NCBI GenBank assembly: GCA_017449495.1
Contig: JAFTFO010000025.1
Location: forward strand, 1-50,006
From: Prevotella sp.
Lineage (GTDB): Bacteria; Bacteroidota; Bacteroidia; Bacteroidales; Bacteroidaceae
Direction of reading: 5' to 3'
DNA: 50,006 nt
The translations under genes were made by a program, and so were the position numbers. The notes beneath the pieces are model-generated. The model was given only the letters and a program-made list of their open reading frames with translations, was not told the DNA's origin and did not search any database. This document shows positions 35,958-42,769 of the stretch, in pieces; position 1 is the first letter of the stretch; each line of letters starts with the position of its first letter.

Positions 35958-35985
35958 TACCCCAAGAAACTAAATACATCACATT

Positions 35986-36561
35986 ATGAGTACAGCATTA
36001 ATTATCATCATTGTTTTGGCGGTTATCGTCATTGGTTATTTCATCTCTACCCAGCGCTCGCTGGTGAATCTCGACGAAATGTGTAAGAATGCCCTGAGCC
36101 AGATCGAGGTTCAGTTGAACTCCCGCTTCGACGCTGTGATAGCGCTGGCCAAGACAGCAGCCCAGTATGCCAAGCACGAGTCGGAGACCATCATCCAGAC
36201 CGTACAAGCCCGTGGCGGCAACAGTGGTACAGCAGCCAACACGCCTGCGACCATTAACGAACAGAGTGACCTGCTCACCCAGATGATGGGTCGTCTGAAC
36301 GTGGTCTTCGAGCGTTATCCGGAACTGAAGGCCAGCGAACTCTACGTCAAAGCACAGGAAGGGCAGAAGCAGTATGAAGAGAATGTACGTATGTCGCGCA
36401 TGATCTATAACGACACAGCCACCAAGATGAACCGCATGGTGCGCCAGTGGCCGTCAAGCATCGTCGCCTCGATGCTTCATTTCGACATCAAGGACTACCT
36501 GAAGGTGGATAGTGAGGAGAAGAAACAATATCCGAATCTTGATGAAGCATTTAAGAAGTGA
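35986..36561 (+). CDS. lemA: LemA family protein
   Basis: 191 residues. One N-terminal membrane helix (ALIIIIVLAVIVIGYFIS) is followed by the LemA coiled-helix domain: LVNLDEMCKNALSQIEVQLNSR, then LTQMMGRLNVVFERYPELKAS, and YNDTATKMNRMVRQWPSSIVA. LemA proteins are membrane-anchored helical bundles of unknown function, often coded next to DUF2207 proteins, as here. The DUF2207 start overlaps its 3' end by 20 nt. Confidence 0.93.
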   Translation: MSTALIIIIVLAVIVIGYFISTQRSLVNLDEMCKNALSQIEVQLNSRFDAVIALAKTAAQYAKHESETIIQTVQARGGNSGTAANTPATINEQSDLLTQMMGRLNVVFERYPELKASELYVKAQEGQKQYEENVRMSRMIYNDTATKMNRMVRQWPSSIVASMLHFDIKDYLKVDSEEKKQYPNLDEAFKK

Positions 36562-38233
36562 TCTGTTTCGAGGAGTGAGGAATGTGGAATGTGGAGTGAG
36601 ATCACTCCTGACGGCAGTCATGCTGTTGGCAGTTCTCACTTCTGAGGCTCGGCCTCAACTCCAGAACCTGGACATCCGTGTCGTACTGTCGAGAAATGGC
36701 GATGCCCGCATCACGGAGACACGCCAGATGAGCATTGACTCTGAGGGGACGGAGTGCTATATCGTTATTGGCAACCTGAACGGCAGTGAGATCCGCGATC
36801 TCAGCGTGAGCGACGAGACGGGGCAGACCTTTACCAACATCGGCAGCTGGGATGTCGACCGCAGTCGCGACTGGAAAGAGGGCAAGTGTGGCATTGTCAC
36901 CAAACGCGACGGATACGAGCTCTGTTGGGGTCTCGGTGAGAGGGGTGAGCGCACCTATACGACCAGCTACACCGTCACACGACTGGTGAAAGGCTTCGAC
37001 GATGCCGACGGATTCAACTATATGTTCGTGGCCCAGGGCATCTCTCCCCTACCCGACCATGCAAAACTGACCATTGAGCCAGAAGACACCCTACACTTCA
37101 CGGCTGAGAACGCAGGCGTCTGGGGTTTCCGGTTCAAAGGCGAGGTAGGCTTCTACGATAACCGTATCGTCGCTGAGAGCAGCGAGCCTTTCGAGAACCG
37201 CAGTGCGATGGTCGTGATGTGCCGCTTCAACAAGGGTATGTTTGAGCCCGCCGATGTGAGGGCTGGCAGCTTCGAGGATGTAAAGCAGCGTGCCTTTGAC
37301 GGCAGCGACTATGTCGACGACGACGAGTGGACCACCAAGGATACCATCATCCTGATCGCTCTGATCCTGGGCTTCCTCTTCGTGCCTATCGTGGCTTTGG
37401 CGTGGTATATAATATATGTATGGCGCGCACGCAGGAAGGCGACCAAGGACCTGCTCTGGTATCGGGACATCCCGATGAATGGCAACCTACAACAGGCTAA
37501 CGACATGCTGAATGCCTACAAGTACTTCAACACCGACTACAACAACCTGCTGTCGGCCTGCATCCTGAAGCTCATCAACCTCGGAGCTATCACCATCGAG
37601 CAGCACCTGAACCACAAAGGCAAGAACGTGCAGAACTTCGTCATCCACGATCTGAGGGATGCCGACAAGCAGCCTGTGCTGCTGAAGAAGGTACACCAGA
37701 TCTTCCAGAAGGCCGCCGGCTCAGACACCATCCTCGAACCGAAGGAGCTAAAGTCGTTCATGAAGAGTAACTACAACCAGAGCATCACCGATTCGTTCAT
37801 CAATACCCTCCACACCAAGACCAGTCTCAGCAGCTATAAGGATCGTCTCGACGAGGTGCGTCAGGTGTTCGGCCTGAAGAAATTCCTACAAGAGTTCTCG
37901 CTCATTGACGAGCGGCATGTGCAGGAGGTGTCGCTGTGGAAGGACTATATGATCTACGCCACGCTCTTCGGCATCGCCGACCAGGTGATCAAGGACATGA
38001 AACAGATCAACCCCGAGTACTTCAACATGGACCAGGTGGCCAGTCAGATGGCCGACGACATGACCCTGCCGATGATCTACTCCACGATGCACAGCAGCAC
38101 TACGCGTGCCGCCATGAGCAAGGCCGAGCGCGAGGCAGCCCGTGAGGCGCGTGCCTCCGGCAGAGGCGGCCATTCCTCATGGGGTGGCGGCGGTGGCTTC
38201 TCCGGTGGTGGCTTCGGCGGCGGCGTCAGATAA
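36542..38233 (+). CDS. DUF2207 domain membrane protein
   Basis: About 563 residues from the ATG at 36542, chosen because it gives an N-terminal signal segment (LLTAVMLLAVLTSEA) and a 20-nt overlap with lemA. The extracytoplasmic DUF2207 domain (LDIRVVLSRNGDARITETRQ onwards) is followed by a membrane helix (TIILIALILGFLFVPIVALA), a cytoplasmic region of about 220 residues, and a Gly-rich tail ending GGFSGGGFGGGVR, typical of the family. Function is unknown. The first 20 residues before the signal are read from GGARTGW heptamers, so the true start may be later. Confidence 0.88.
   Translation: MKHLRSDLFRGVRNVECGVRSLLTAVMLLAVLTSEARPQLQNLDIRVVLSRNGDARITETRQMSIDSEGTECYIVIGNLNGSEIRDLSVSDETGQTFTNIGSWDVDRSRDWKEGKCGIVTKRDGYELCWGLGERGERTYTTSYTVTRLVKGFDDADGFNYMFVAQGISPLPDHAKLTIEPEDTLHFTAENAGVWGFRFKGEVGFYDNRIVAESSEPFENRSAMVVMCRFNKGMFEPADVRAGSFEDVKQRAFDGSDYVDDDEWTTKDTIILIALILGFLFVPIVALAWYIIYVWRARRKATKDLLWYRDIPMNGNLQQANDMLNAYKYFNTDYNNLLSACILKLINLGAITIEQHLNHKGKNVQNFVIHDLRDADKQPVLLKKVHQIFQKAAGSDTILEPKELKSFMKSNYNQSITDSFINTLHTKTSLSSYKDRLDEVRQVFGLKKFLQEFSLIDERHVQEVSLWKDYMIYATLFGIADQVIKDMKQINPEYFNMDQVASQMADDMTLPMIYSTMHSSTTRAAMSKAEREAAREARASGRGGHSSWGGGGGFSGGGFGGGVR
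36572..36599. repeat. Heptamer array, 4 x GGARTGW, at the DUF2207 N-terminus
   Basis: GGAGTGA, GGAATGT, GGAATGT, GGAGTGA in exact 7-bp register. They encode part of the segment before the hydrophobic signal. Confidence 0.85.
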
Positions 38234-38258
38234 GTGAACCGCTGAAAATAGCAATGGA

Positions 38259-39458
38259 ATGGATCTGCTCGAACAAATATCTCCACAGTTTATACTGTTT
38301 TTCATCCTCTACGGCGTGACAGGAGCGGTGCCGCTCATCGCGGCCCTCTACCTGCTGCTGCGCCGGGGCAATGCCATCGCACCCGGCATCACGCCGCCGG
38401 TGCGGCTGCGCCGATGGGCGGCGTCGTTCTTTGCCATGGCAGCACTGGGACATGTGTGGTGGTATTTACTCTACGTCTATTCCCGCGACCTTATGTCTAT
38501 GGACGGCGTGGTACATTCGGCTGGCTATGTGGCAGTGGCAGTGCTCGACTGCGTGACGCTGCTCACCACCCTCGCCGGCACGTTGCTCTCCATGCTTCAG
38601 GACCGTCGCCGGCCCATGTGGCCCGTCTTTGTGGCCATGCTGCCATTCGTGGCACTCGGGGGCGTGCTCATGGTCCATCCCAGTCAGCAGGCCATGCTCA
38701 TCGCCGAGGTGTACGTCCTGTTGCTCTACGCACTCTTCACCGTCTATATGGTGTTTGCCGTCAGACGGTACGGGCGGTGGCTGAACGACAACTACGCCGA
38801 CCTGGAGAACAAGAAGGTATGGCTATGCCAGGTGGTGACGCTCGCCTGCCTGTTGCTGTTCATCCTCTACACCCTCGTTGACATCGACACCACCCTCTTA
38901 ATCTTCCTTTTGCATTTCACCGAACTCGTGCTGTTCGGACTCTTACTCTGGCGTGTGGAGACACTGCCGCAGCTGGAAGATAACAGCCTTACCCCCAACC
39001 CCTCTCCAAAGAGCGAGGGGAGTGAATACCCTCAAGGACAAGAACGAACGGAAGAACTATCTACTCCCCTCGCCCTTCGGAGAGGGGGCGGGGGTCAGGC
39101 TCCTATCAATATCGACCTCGCCCAAATCGAACGGCTGCTGGCAGAGCACTGCGTGGGCACACAACTTTACCTTCAGCACGACCTGACCGTTCACCAGCTT
39201 GCTCTCGCAATTGGCACCAACCGCTTGTATCTCAACCAGTATTTCTCCCGTCAGGGCATCACTTACAACACCTATATCAACAACCTGCGCATCAACCACT
39301 TCATCAGCCGCTACCAAGAAGCCGCCCAGGCCGGGCAGCCCTTCACCGCCCAGCAACTGGCCAGCGAGAGTGGTTACCGCAGCTACAGCACCTTCAGCCT
39401 CGCTTTCAAGCAGCGCACAGGTCAGAGCGTGACCGCTTGGATGCGCGACTCGGATTGA
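38259..39458 (+). CDS. Membrane-anchored AraC-family transcriptional regulator (copy 1)
   Basis: 399 residues. Six or seven hydrophobic segments fill residues 1-235, ending with the FGLLLWRVETLPQLE signature shared by the other copies. A 40-residue linker follows, encoded by an intergenic-type inverted repeat. The C-terminal AraC domain (about 290-395) has two helix-turn-helix units, VHQLALAIGTNRLYLNQYFS and AQQLASESGYRSYSTFSLAFKQ. It presumably senses a signal in the membrane and binds DNA while tethered. It is the third gene after lemA-DUF2207, with 25 bp between. The GC-rich codons differ little from its neighbours. Confidence 0.9.
   Translation: MDLLEQISPQFILFFILYGVTGAVPLIAALYLLLRRGNAIAPGITPPVRLRRWAASFFAMAALGHVWWYLLYVYSRDLMSMDGVVHSAGYVAVAVLDCVTLLTTLAGTLLSMLQDRRRPMWPVFVAMLPFVALGGVLMVHPSQQAMLIAEVYVLLLYALFTVYMVFAVRRYGRWLNDNYADLENKKVWLCQVVTLACLLLFILYTLVDIDTTLLIFLLHFTELVLFGLLLWRVETLPQLEDNSLTPNPSPKSEGSEYPQGQERTEELSTPLALRRGGGGQAPINIDLAQIERLLAEHCVGTQLYLQHDLTVHQLALAIGTNRLYLNQYFSRQGITYNTYINNLRINHFISRYQEAAQAGQPFTAQQLASESGYRSYSTFSLAFKQRTGQSVTAWMRDSD
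38986..39100. repeat. Inverted repeat (two 38-nt arms) inside the AraC copy 1 gene
   Basis: Arms 38986-39023 and 39063-39100 match at 33 of 38 positions when one is complemented, with 39 bp between. The arms are read in frame as SLTPNPSPKSEGS and STPLALRRGGGGQAP. TPNPSPKGEG-type peptides are a known by-product of an intergenic repeat that is frequent in Bacteroidota. Confidence 0.88.
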
Positions 39459-39479
39459 CTTTCGAAATCAGTTGTCGAG

Positions 39480-39517
39480 TTTCAAAATCTGCAAAAATTG
39501 TTTCAAAATCTGCAAAA
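39480..39517 (+). promoter_or_regulatory. 17-4-17 direct repeat, probable AraC-type operator
   Basis: TTTCAAAATCTGCAAAA occurs twice without a mismatch (39480-39496 and 39501-39517), 4 bp apart. The second copy ends 47 bp before the -7 box at 39565. The spacing fits two half-sites on one DNA face. Confidence 0.65.
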
Positions 39518-39564
39518 TCTTTCAAGGAGGGCGATTTGGGCTAACAACCTTGGAGGATTTTGCG

Positions 39565-39572
39565 TATCTTTG
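39565..39572 (+). promoter_or_regulatory. -7 box of the domain-only membrane protein operon
   Basis: TATCTTTG, 24 bp before the ATG. No TTG lies at the usual distance; the nearest upstream TTTG is 26 bp away. The promoter may need an activator. Confidence 0.55.
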
Positions 39573-39596
39573 CAGAGCAATTTGAAACAGTAGATT

Positions 39597-40316
39597 ATGT
39601 ACGAACTTCAAGGACTGAGTGATTCATTTTTCCTGATGCTCTACGGCGCGGCGGCATGGTTCGCGCTGTTGGCGGCGGTGTACCTGCTCTTCGGGCGGGG
39701 CAACGCGGTGGCGGGCGACGAGGTGGTGCCGAACACGTTGCTACGGCGGTGGACGGCGACGTTCATGATGGCCGTGTTCATGAGCCACGTGTGGTGGGCC
39801 GTGCCTGAAGCGTCCGACGACCGGCTGGTGCGCAACATCGTGTGCATCGCGCTCGACCGGCTGACCTTCGTGCCGCTAATGATGTGCGTGCTACTGCGGA
39901 TACTGCAAGACCGTCGGCGATCGCTCTGGCCCGTGTGGGCAGCAGTGGCACCGGTAGCCGTGCTGGCCGTGGTGTGCCTCGCCCTGCGCAGCGACGTGTT
40001 CGAGCCAGCGGTGGAGTGGTACATGGCAGTGGTCGCCGTAGGCTTCCTCGTCTACTACGTTCGGGCCGTGCGGCAGTACGGCCACTGGCTGCTCGACAAC
40101 TACGCCGACCTGGAGCGCAAGGAGGTGTGGCAGAGCCTGCTGCTGCTGGCTCTCATCCTGTTCGTCCACGTGGCCTACTCCACCAACGGCGGTGCGCTCG
40201 TGACGGAATATCTGGCGCAGGTGAACACGATGGTCATCATCGCCTTCCTCCTTTGGCGCGTGGAGACGTTGCAGGAACTGGAGGCCGAGGAGGATGAAAA
40301 CAATGAAAACTTATAG
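39597..40316 (+). CDS. Membrane protein homologous to the AraC copies' sensor domain, no DNA-binding domain
   Basis: 239 residues, about six hydrophobic segments. It matches the N-terminal part of the two membrane AraC regulators: LYGAAAWFALLAAVYLLFGR, LRRWTATF, HVWW, LRILQDRRRSLWP, YGHWLLDNYADLERKEVW and FLLWRVETLQELE all have close counterparts in them. It stops just after that last motif, where the others have their linker and helix-turn-helix domain. It may be a dominant-negative partner, a decoy sensor or a decayed gene; the intact frame and promoter favour function. It leads a three-gene run. Confidence 0.8.
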   Translation: MYELQGLSDSFFLMLYGAAAWFALLAAVYLLFGRGNAVAGDEVVPNTLLRRWTATFMMAVFMSHVWWAVPEASDDRLVRNIVCIALDRLTFVPLMMCVLLRILQDRRRSLWPVWAAVAPVAVLAVVCLALRSDVFEPAVEWYMAVVAVGFLVYYVRAVRQYGHWLLDNYADLERKEVWQSLLLLALILFVHVAYSTNGGALVTEYLAQVNTMVIIAFLLWRVETLQELEAEEDENNENL

Positions 40317-40330
40317 ACTGCTAAATACTT

Positions 40331-40681
40331 ATGGACCAAGAAAAGACTTATACTATCGACGTCGATGAGAACTATCTTGAATTTATCCGTCGCGTCATCG
40401 CCGACCAACCTGACCGCGAGCCGTTGCGCATCGTGGAACAACTGGTGGAGATTGTCGGTGGAGAAGTGAAGGACCGCCTCTACGACCTGAGTGCCGTTGC
40501 CTCAGAGAAGCGCCTCACCGTGACGCTCCGTCATGGCGGGAAACGGATTGACGGCCGGCTGATACTGATCATGGGCGACAATACCGACCATGTGGACTAT
40601 TATCTCGACGGCGACGAGTGGGTGCTCACCATCCGTCGCGACGTACCCCCACCCTTCGTCACCCGCCATAGCTACAAATAA
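40331..40681 (+). CDS. Hypothetical cytosolic protein
   Basis: 116 residues, not recognised. No signal or membrane segment. It is rich in Asp, Glu and Arg, with two likely helices (YLEFIRRVIADQ, PLRIVEQLVEIVGG) and then beta-like strands (KRLTVTLRHGGKRIDGRLILIMG, EWVLTIRRD). It starts 14 bp after the previous stop and ends 16 bp before the next gene, so it is in the middle of an operon of three. Confidence 0.7.
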   Translation: MDQEKTYTIDVDENYLEFIRRVIADQPDREPLRIVEQLVEIVGGEVKDRLYDLSAVASEKRLTVTLRHGGKRIDGRLILIMGDNTDHVDYYLDGDEWVLTIRRDVPPPFVTRHSYK

Positions 40682-40697
40682 CAAAATTCTAACTGTT

Positions 40698-41261
40698 ATG
40701 CAGACAAGATTTAAGAAGAATGCCAAGATTTTCGACATCGTGATTACCGCCGTCGGCGGCACGCTGTCGGTGGGCGTGATGCTCTACGCCGTTTTCCACT
40801 TCGGACTGTACGATGTCTGGCCCGAACTCGTGCTCAACCTATTCTACATCGCCGGTCTGGTGATGATCTGGATGTACTTCTTCAACTCCCCGCGCATCAC
40901 CACCCAGCAGTTCAACTACTGGTGCTCCATCTCGGTGGGTGTGACGGTGCTGCTGCGCGACATCCTCTTCCCGCCGCCCCTGGCCTACTACGGCCTGCAC
41001 CTGTCGTGCCTCACCCTGTCGGTGTTGCTGCTCTGCATGCTCACCTTCTTCTATGCCCGCAGGGATTGGAAGAGCTACTCAAAAGGCAATCTGTGGGCCA
41101 TCTGCATCGTCGACATGCTCATTGCCACACTCTACAACCTCGACATCTACCTGGAGCCCATTAACGAGTACACCGACTATCTGCTCGTCGAGATCTGGAT
41201 CCGTCCCACCATCACCTACGGCCTCGTGGCCTGTTTCGTGACGGAAACGGAGAAGAGTTAG
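40698..41261 (+). CDS. Hypothetical six-helix membrane protein
   Basis: 187 residues from the ATG at 40698; the open frame runs further up but overlaps the preceding gene. Hydrophobic segments lie near residues 15-32, 38-57, 68-85, 92-112, 128-147 and 165-180. No known motif is seen. It shares no clear sequence with the AraC sensor domain. The stop is 4 bp from the stop of the converging AraC copy 2 gene, without a hairpin between. Confidence 0.72.
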   Translation: MQTRFKKNAKIFDIVITAVGGTLSVGVMLYAVFHFGLYDVWPELVLNLFYIAGLVMIWMYFFNSPRITTQQFNYWCSISVGVTVLLRDILFPPPLAYYGLHLSCLTLSVLLLCMLTFFYARRDWKSYSKGNLWAICIVDMLIATLYNLDIYLEPINEYTDYLLVEIWIRPTITYGLVACFVTETEKS

Positions 41262-41265
41262 AGAA

Positions 41266-42438
41266 TCATGCCTCCAAGACACTTACCCAAGAGGCAATGC
41301 TCTGGCCCATGCGCTGCTTGAAGGCGGTGGCGAAGGTGCTGTAACTGCGGAAGCCGCTCTCGAGGGCCAGTTGCTGGGCGGTAAAGGGACGATGGGTGGC
41401 GACGGCTTCGCGGCAGAGACTGACGAAGTGGCGAATGCGGAGGTCGTGGATGTAGTTGTAGTAGGTAGTGCCCTGGCTGGCGAAATACTGGCCGAGATAG
41501 TTGCGGTTGACGCCGACGGCTGCCGAGAGTTGCGACAGGGTCAGATCTTGCTGCAGGTAGAGCCTCGTGCCGACACATTCCGTTTCCAACCGTTGGCCGA
41601 TACGGGACAATACATCAGCCCTGGCTTTTCTCCGACGAGAGGTGGGGGGGGTAACATTTTTTCCCGCTGGGTTCTCGCCCTGGATGTCAATGTCAGCTTC
41701 TTGTTCAGGTTCCGGTTCCGGCAGGAGGTTCTCCTCTTGCTCCGAGGCTTCCTCCAACAGCGGCAACGTCTCCACACGCCACACAAGGAGGACGAACAGC
41801 GCGAAGCTGCTCAGTTGGACGAGCAGGAACGACAGCAAGTCGTCAGCAAACCCGTAGTTGACCAGGAGGAGCAGCACCACGATGACCAGCGTATGGCTGA
41901 CCCACACCTCCTTATGCTCCAGGTCAGCGTAGTGGTCGCGCAACCACCGCTGGTATTGCCTGACGGCGATAATCATATATACGGTAAAGACGGCATAGAG
42001 CGACAGCATATAGACGACGATGGGGGGCGCGAAATTGATGTCGGGCCGAGCCATCTGCAGTGCTCCGAGTACCACGAAGGGCACGGTGGCGGCGACGAAA
42101 GGCCTGAGCGATCGGTGGCGGTCCTGAAGCATGGAAAGCATGGTACCGAAGAGGGTGATGAGCAACCCCGCACCGTCGAGTACGGCGAGCAGCGTAAAGA
42201 GCCAGGATTGCTCGGCGAAGCCGCTGGCGTAGGCCAGTAGCCAGTAGACATGGCCAACGGCTGCGAAGCCGAAGAATGCTGCCGCCCACCGTCGCAGCCG
42301 CACGGGCGGCGTGATGCCGGGCGCGATGACGTTCACCTTACTCAACAGCAGATAGAGGCACAGCAGCAGCGCCGTCGCCGCTGCCCCGCCGTAGAGCGTG
42401 AAGTACAGCATTATCTGTGCAGAAGTTAGTTCGTGCAT
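41266..42438 (-). CDS. Membrane-anchored AraC-family transcriptional regulator (copy 2)
   Basis: About 390 residues from the ATG at 42438; an in-frame ATG at 42477 lies inside the promoter. The membrane domain (1-215) has the shared motifs ITPPVRLRRWAA, MLSMLQDRHRSLRP, QRWLRDHYADLEHKEVW and LVWRVETLPLLE. An acidic linker (EPEPEQEADID) and a Pro/Arg stretch precede the AraC domain (about 285-388) with LSQLSAAVGVNRNYLGQYFA and AQQLALESGFRSYSTFATAFKQ. An uninterrupted G8 run (41644-41651) lies in the linker. It is divergent from the RND efflux operon and the best candidate to control it. Confidence 0.9.
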   Translation of the reverse strand: MHELTSAQIMLYFTLYGGAAATALLLCLYLLLSKVNVIAPGITPPVRLRRWAAAFFGFAAVGHVYWLLAYASGFAEQSWLFTLLAVLDGAGLLITLFGTMLSMLQDRHRSLRPFVAATVPFVVLGALQMARPDINFAPPIVVYMLSLYAVFTVYMIIAVRQYQRWLRDHYADLEHKEVWVSHTLVIVVLLLLVNYGFADDLLSFLLVQLSSFALFVLLVWRVETLPLLEEASEQEENLLPEPEPEQEADIDIQGENPAGKNVTPPTSRRRKARADVLSRIGQRLETECVGTRLYLQQDLTLSQLSAAVGVNRNYLGQYFASQGTTYYNYIHDLRIRHFVSLCREAVATHRPFTAQQLALESGFRSYSTFATAFKQRMGQSIASWVSVLEA

Positions 42439-42474
42439 ATCCTTTATATTTATTTCTCGCAGCCTTTTTGGCTG

Positions 42475-42482
42475 CAAAGTTA
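42475..42482 (-). promoter_or_regulatory. -7 box of AraC copy 2
   Basis: Minus-strand TAACTTTG, 36 bp before the start. No TTG at 20 bp upstream. Confidence 0.55.
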
Positions 42483-42540
42483 CAGCTTTTTTTCAATTAT
42501 CAGCCCTTTAACGCTTAAAAAATAAATTTCAACGCTCAGC

Positions 42541-42591
42541 TAATGCAATTCCGACCCGGGATATGCAAGACTCTCGTTTAATGCAATTTCG
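42541..42591. promoter_or_regulatory. TAATGCAATTYCG direct repeat in the divergent region
   Basis: TAATGCAATTCCG (42541-42553) and TAATGCAATTTCG (42579-42591) lie 38 bp apart, with a third TGCAA at 42564-42568 between them. The 330-bp gap between AraC copy 2 and the RND operon holds these, the 17-4-17 repeat and the two promoters, and no gene. Confidence 0.55.
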
Positions 42592-42600
42592 CCTCGCGAC

Positions 42601-42638
42601 TGACGGCTAAAGCAAAAAAAGTGACGGCTAAAGCAAAA
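42601..42638 (+). promoter_or_regulatory. 17-4-17 direct repeat, probable operator of the RND operon
   Basis: TGACGGCTAAAGCAAAA occurs twice without a mismatch (42601-42617 and 42622-42638), 4 bp apart. The second copy ends 47 bp before the -7 box at 42686, exactly as at 39480-39565. Confidence 0.7.
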
Positions 42639-42685
42639 TCTTTCGCGGCGGCCGATTCGGATGCGGCGGAATGGGGATTTTTGTG

Positions 42686-42693
42686 TATCTTTG
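42686..42693 (+). promoter_or_regulatory. -7 box of the RND efflux operon
   Basis: TATCTTTG, 76 bp before the first ATG. No -33 TTG at 20 bp, which suggests activator dependence. Confidence 0.6.
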
Positions 42694-42769
42694 AAGGCAA
42701 ATTTAGTAACTAAAACTTTTTATTAATACAAATTAGAAATCATATCAATAAAAATAATAGAGTAAAACA

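Noticed and set aside
42439-42477. Longer N-terminus for AraC copy 2
   Set aside because: The upstream in-frame ATG overlaps the -7 box region, so it would not be in the transcript; the ATG at 42438 directly precedes the conserved membrane domain.
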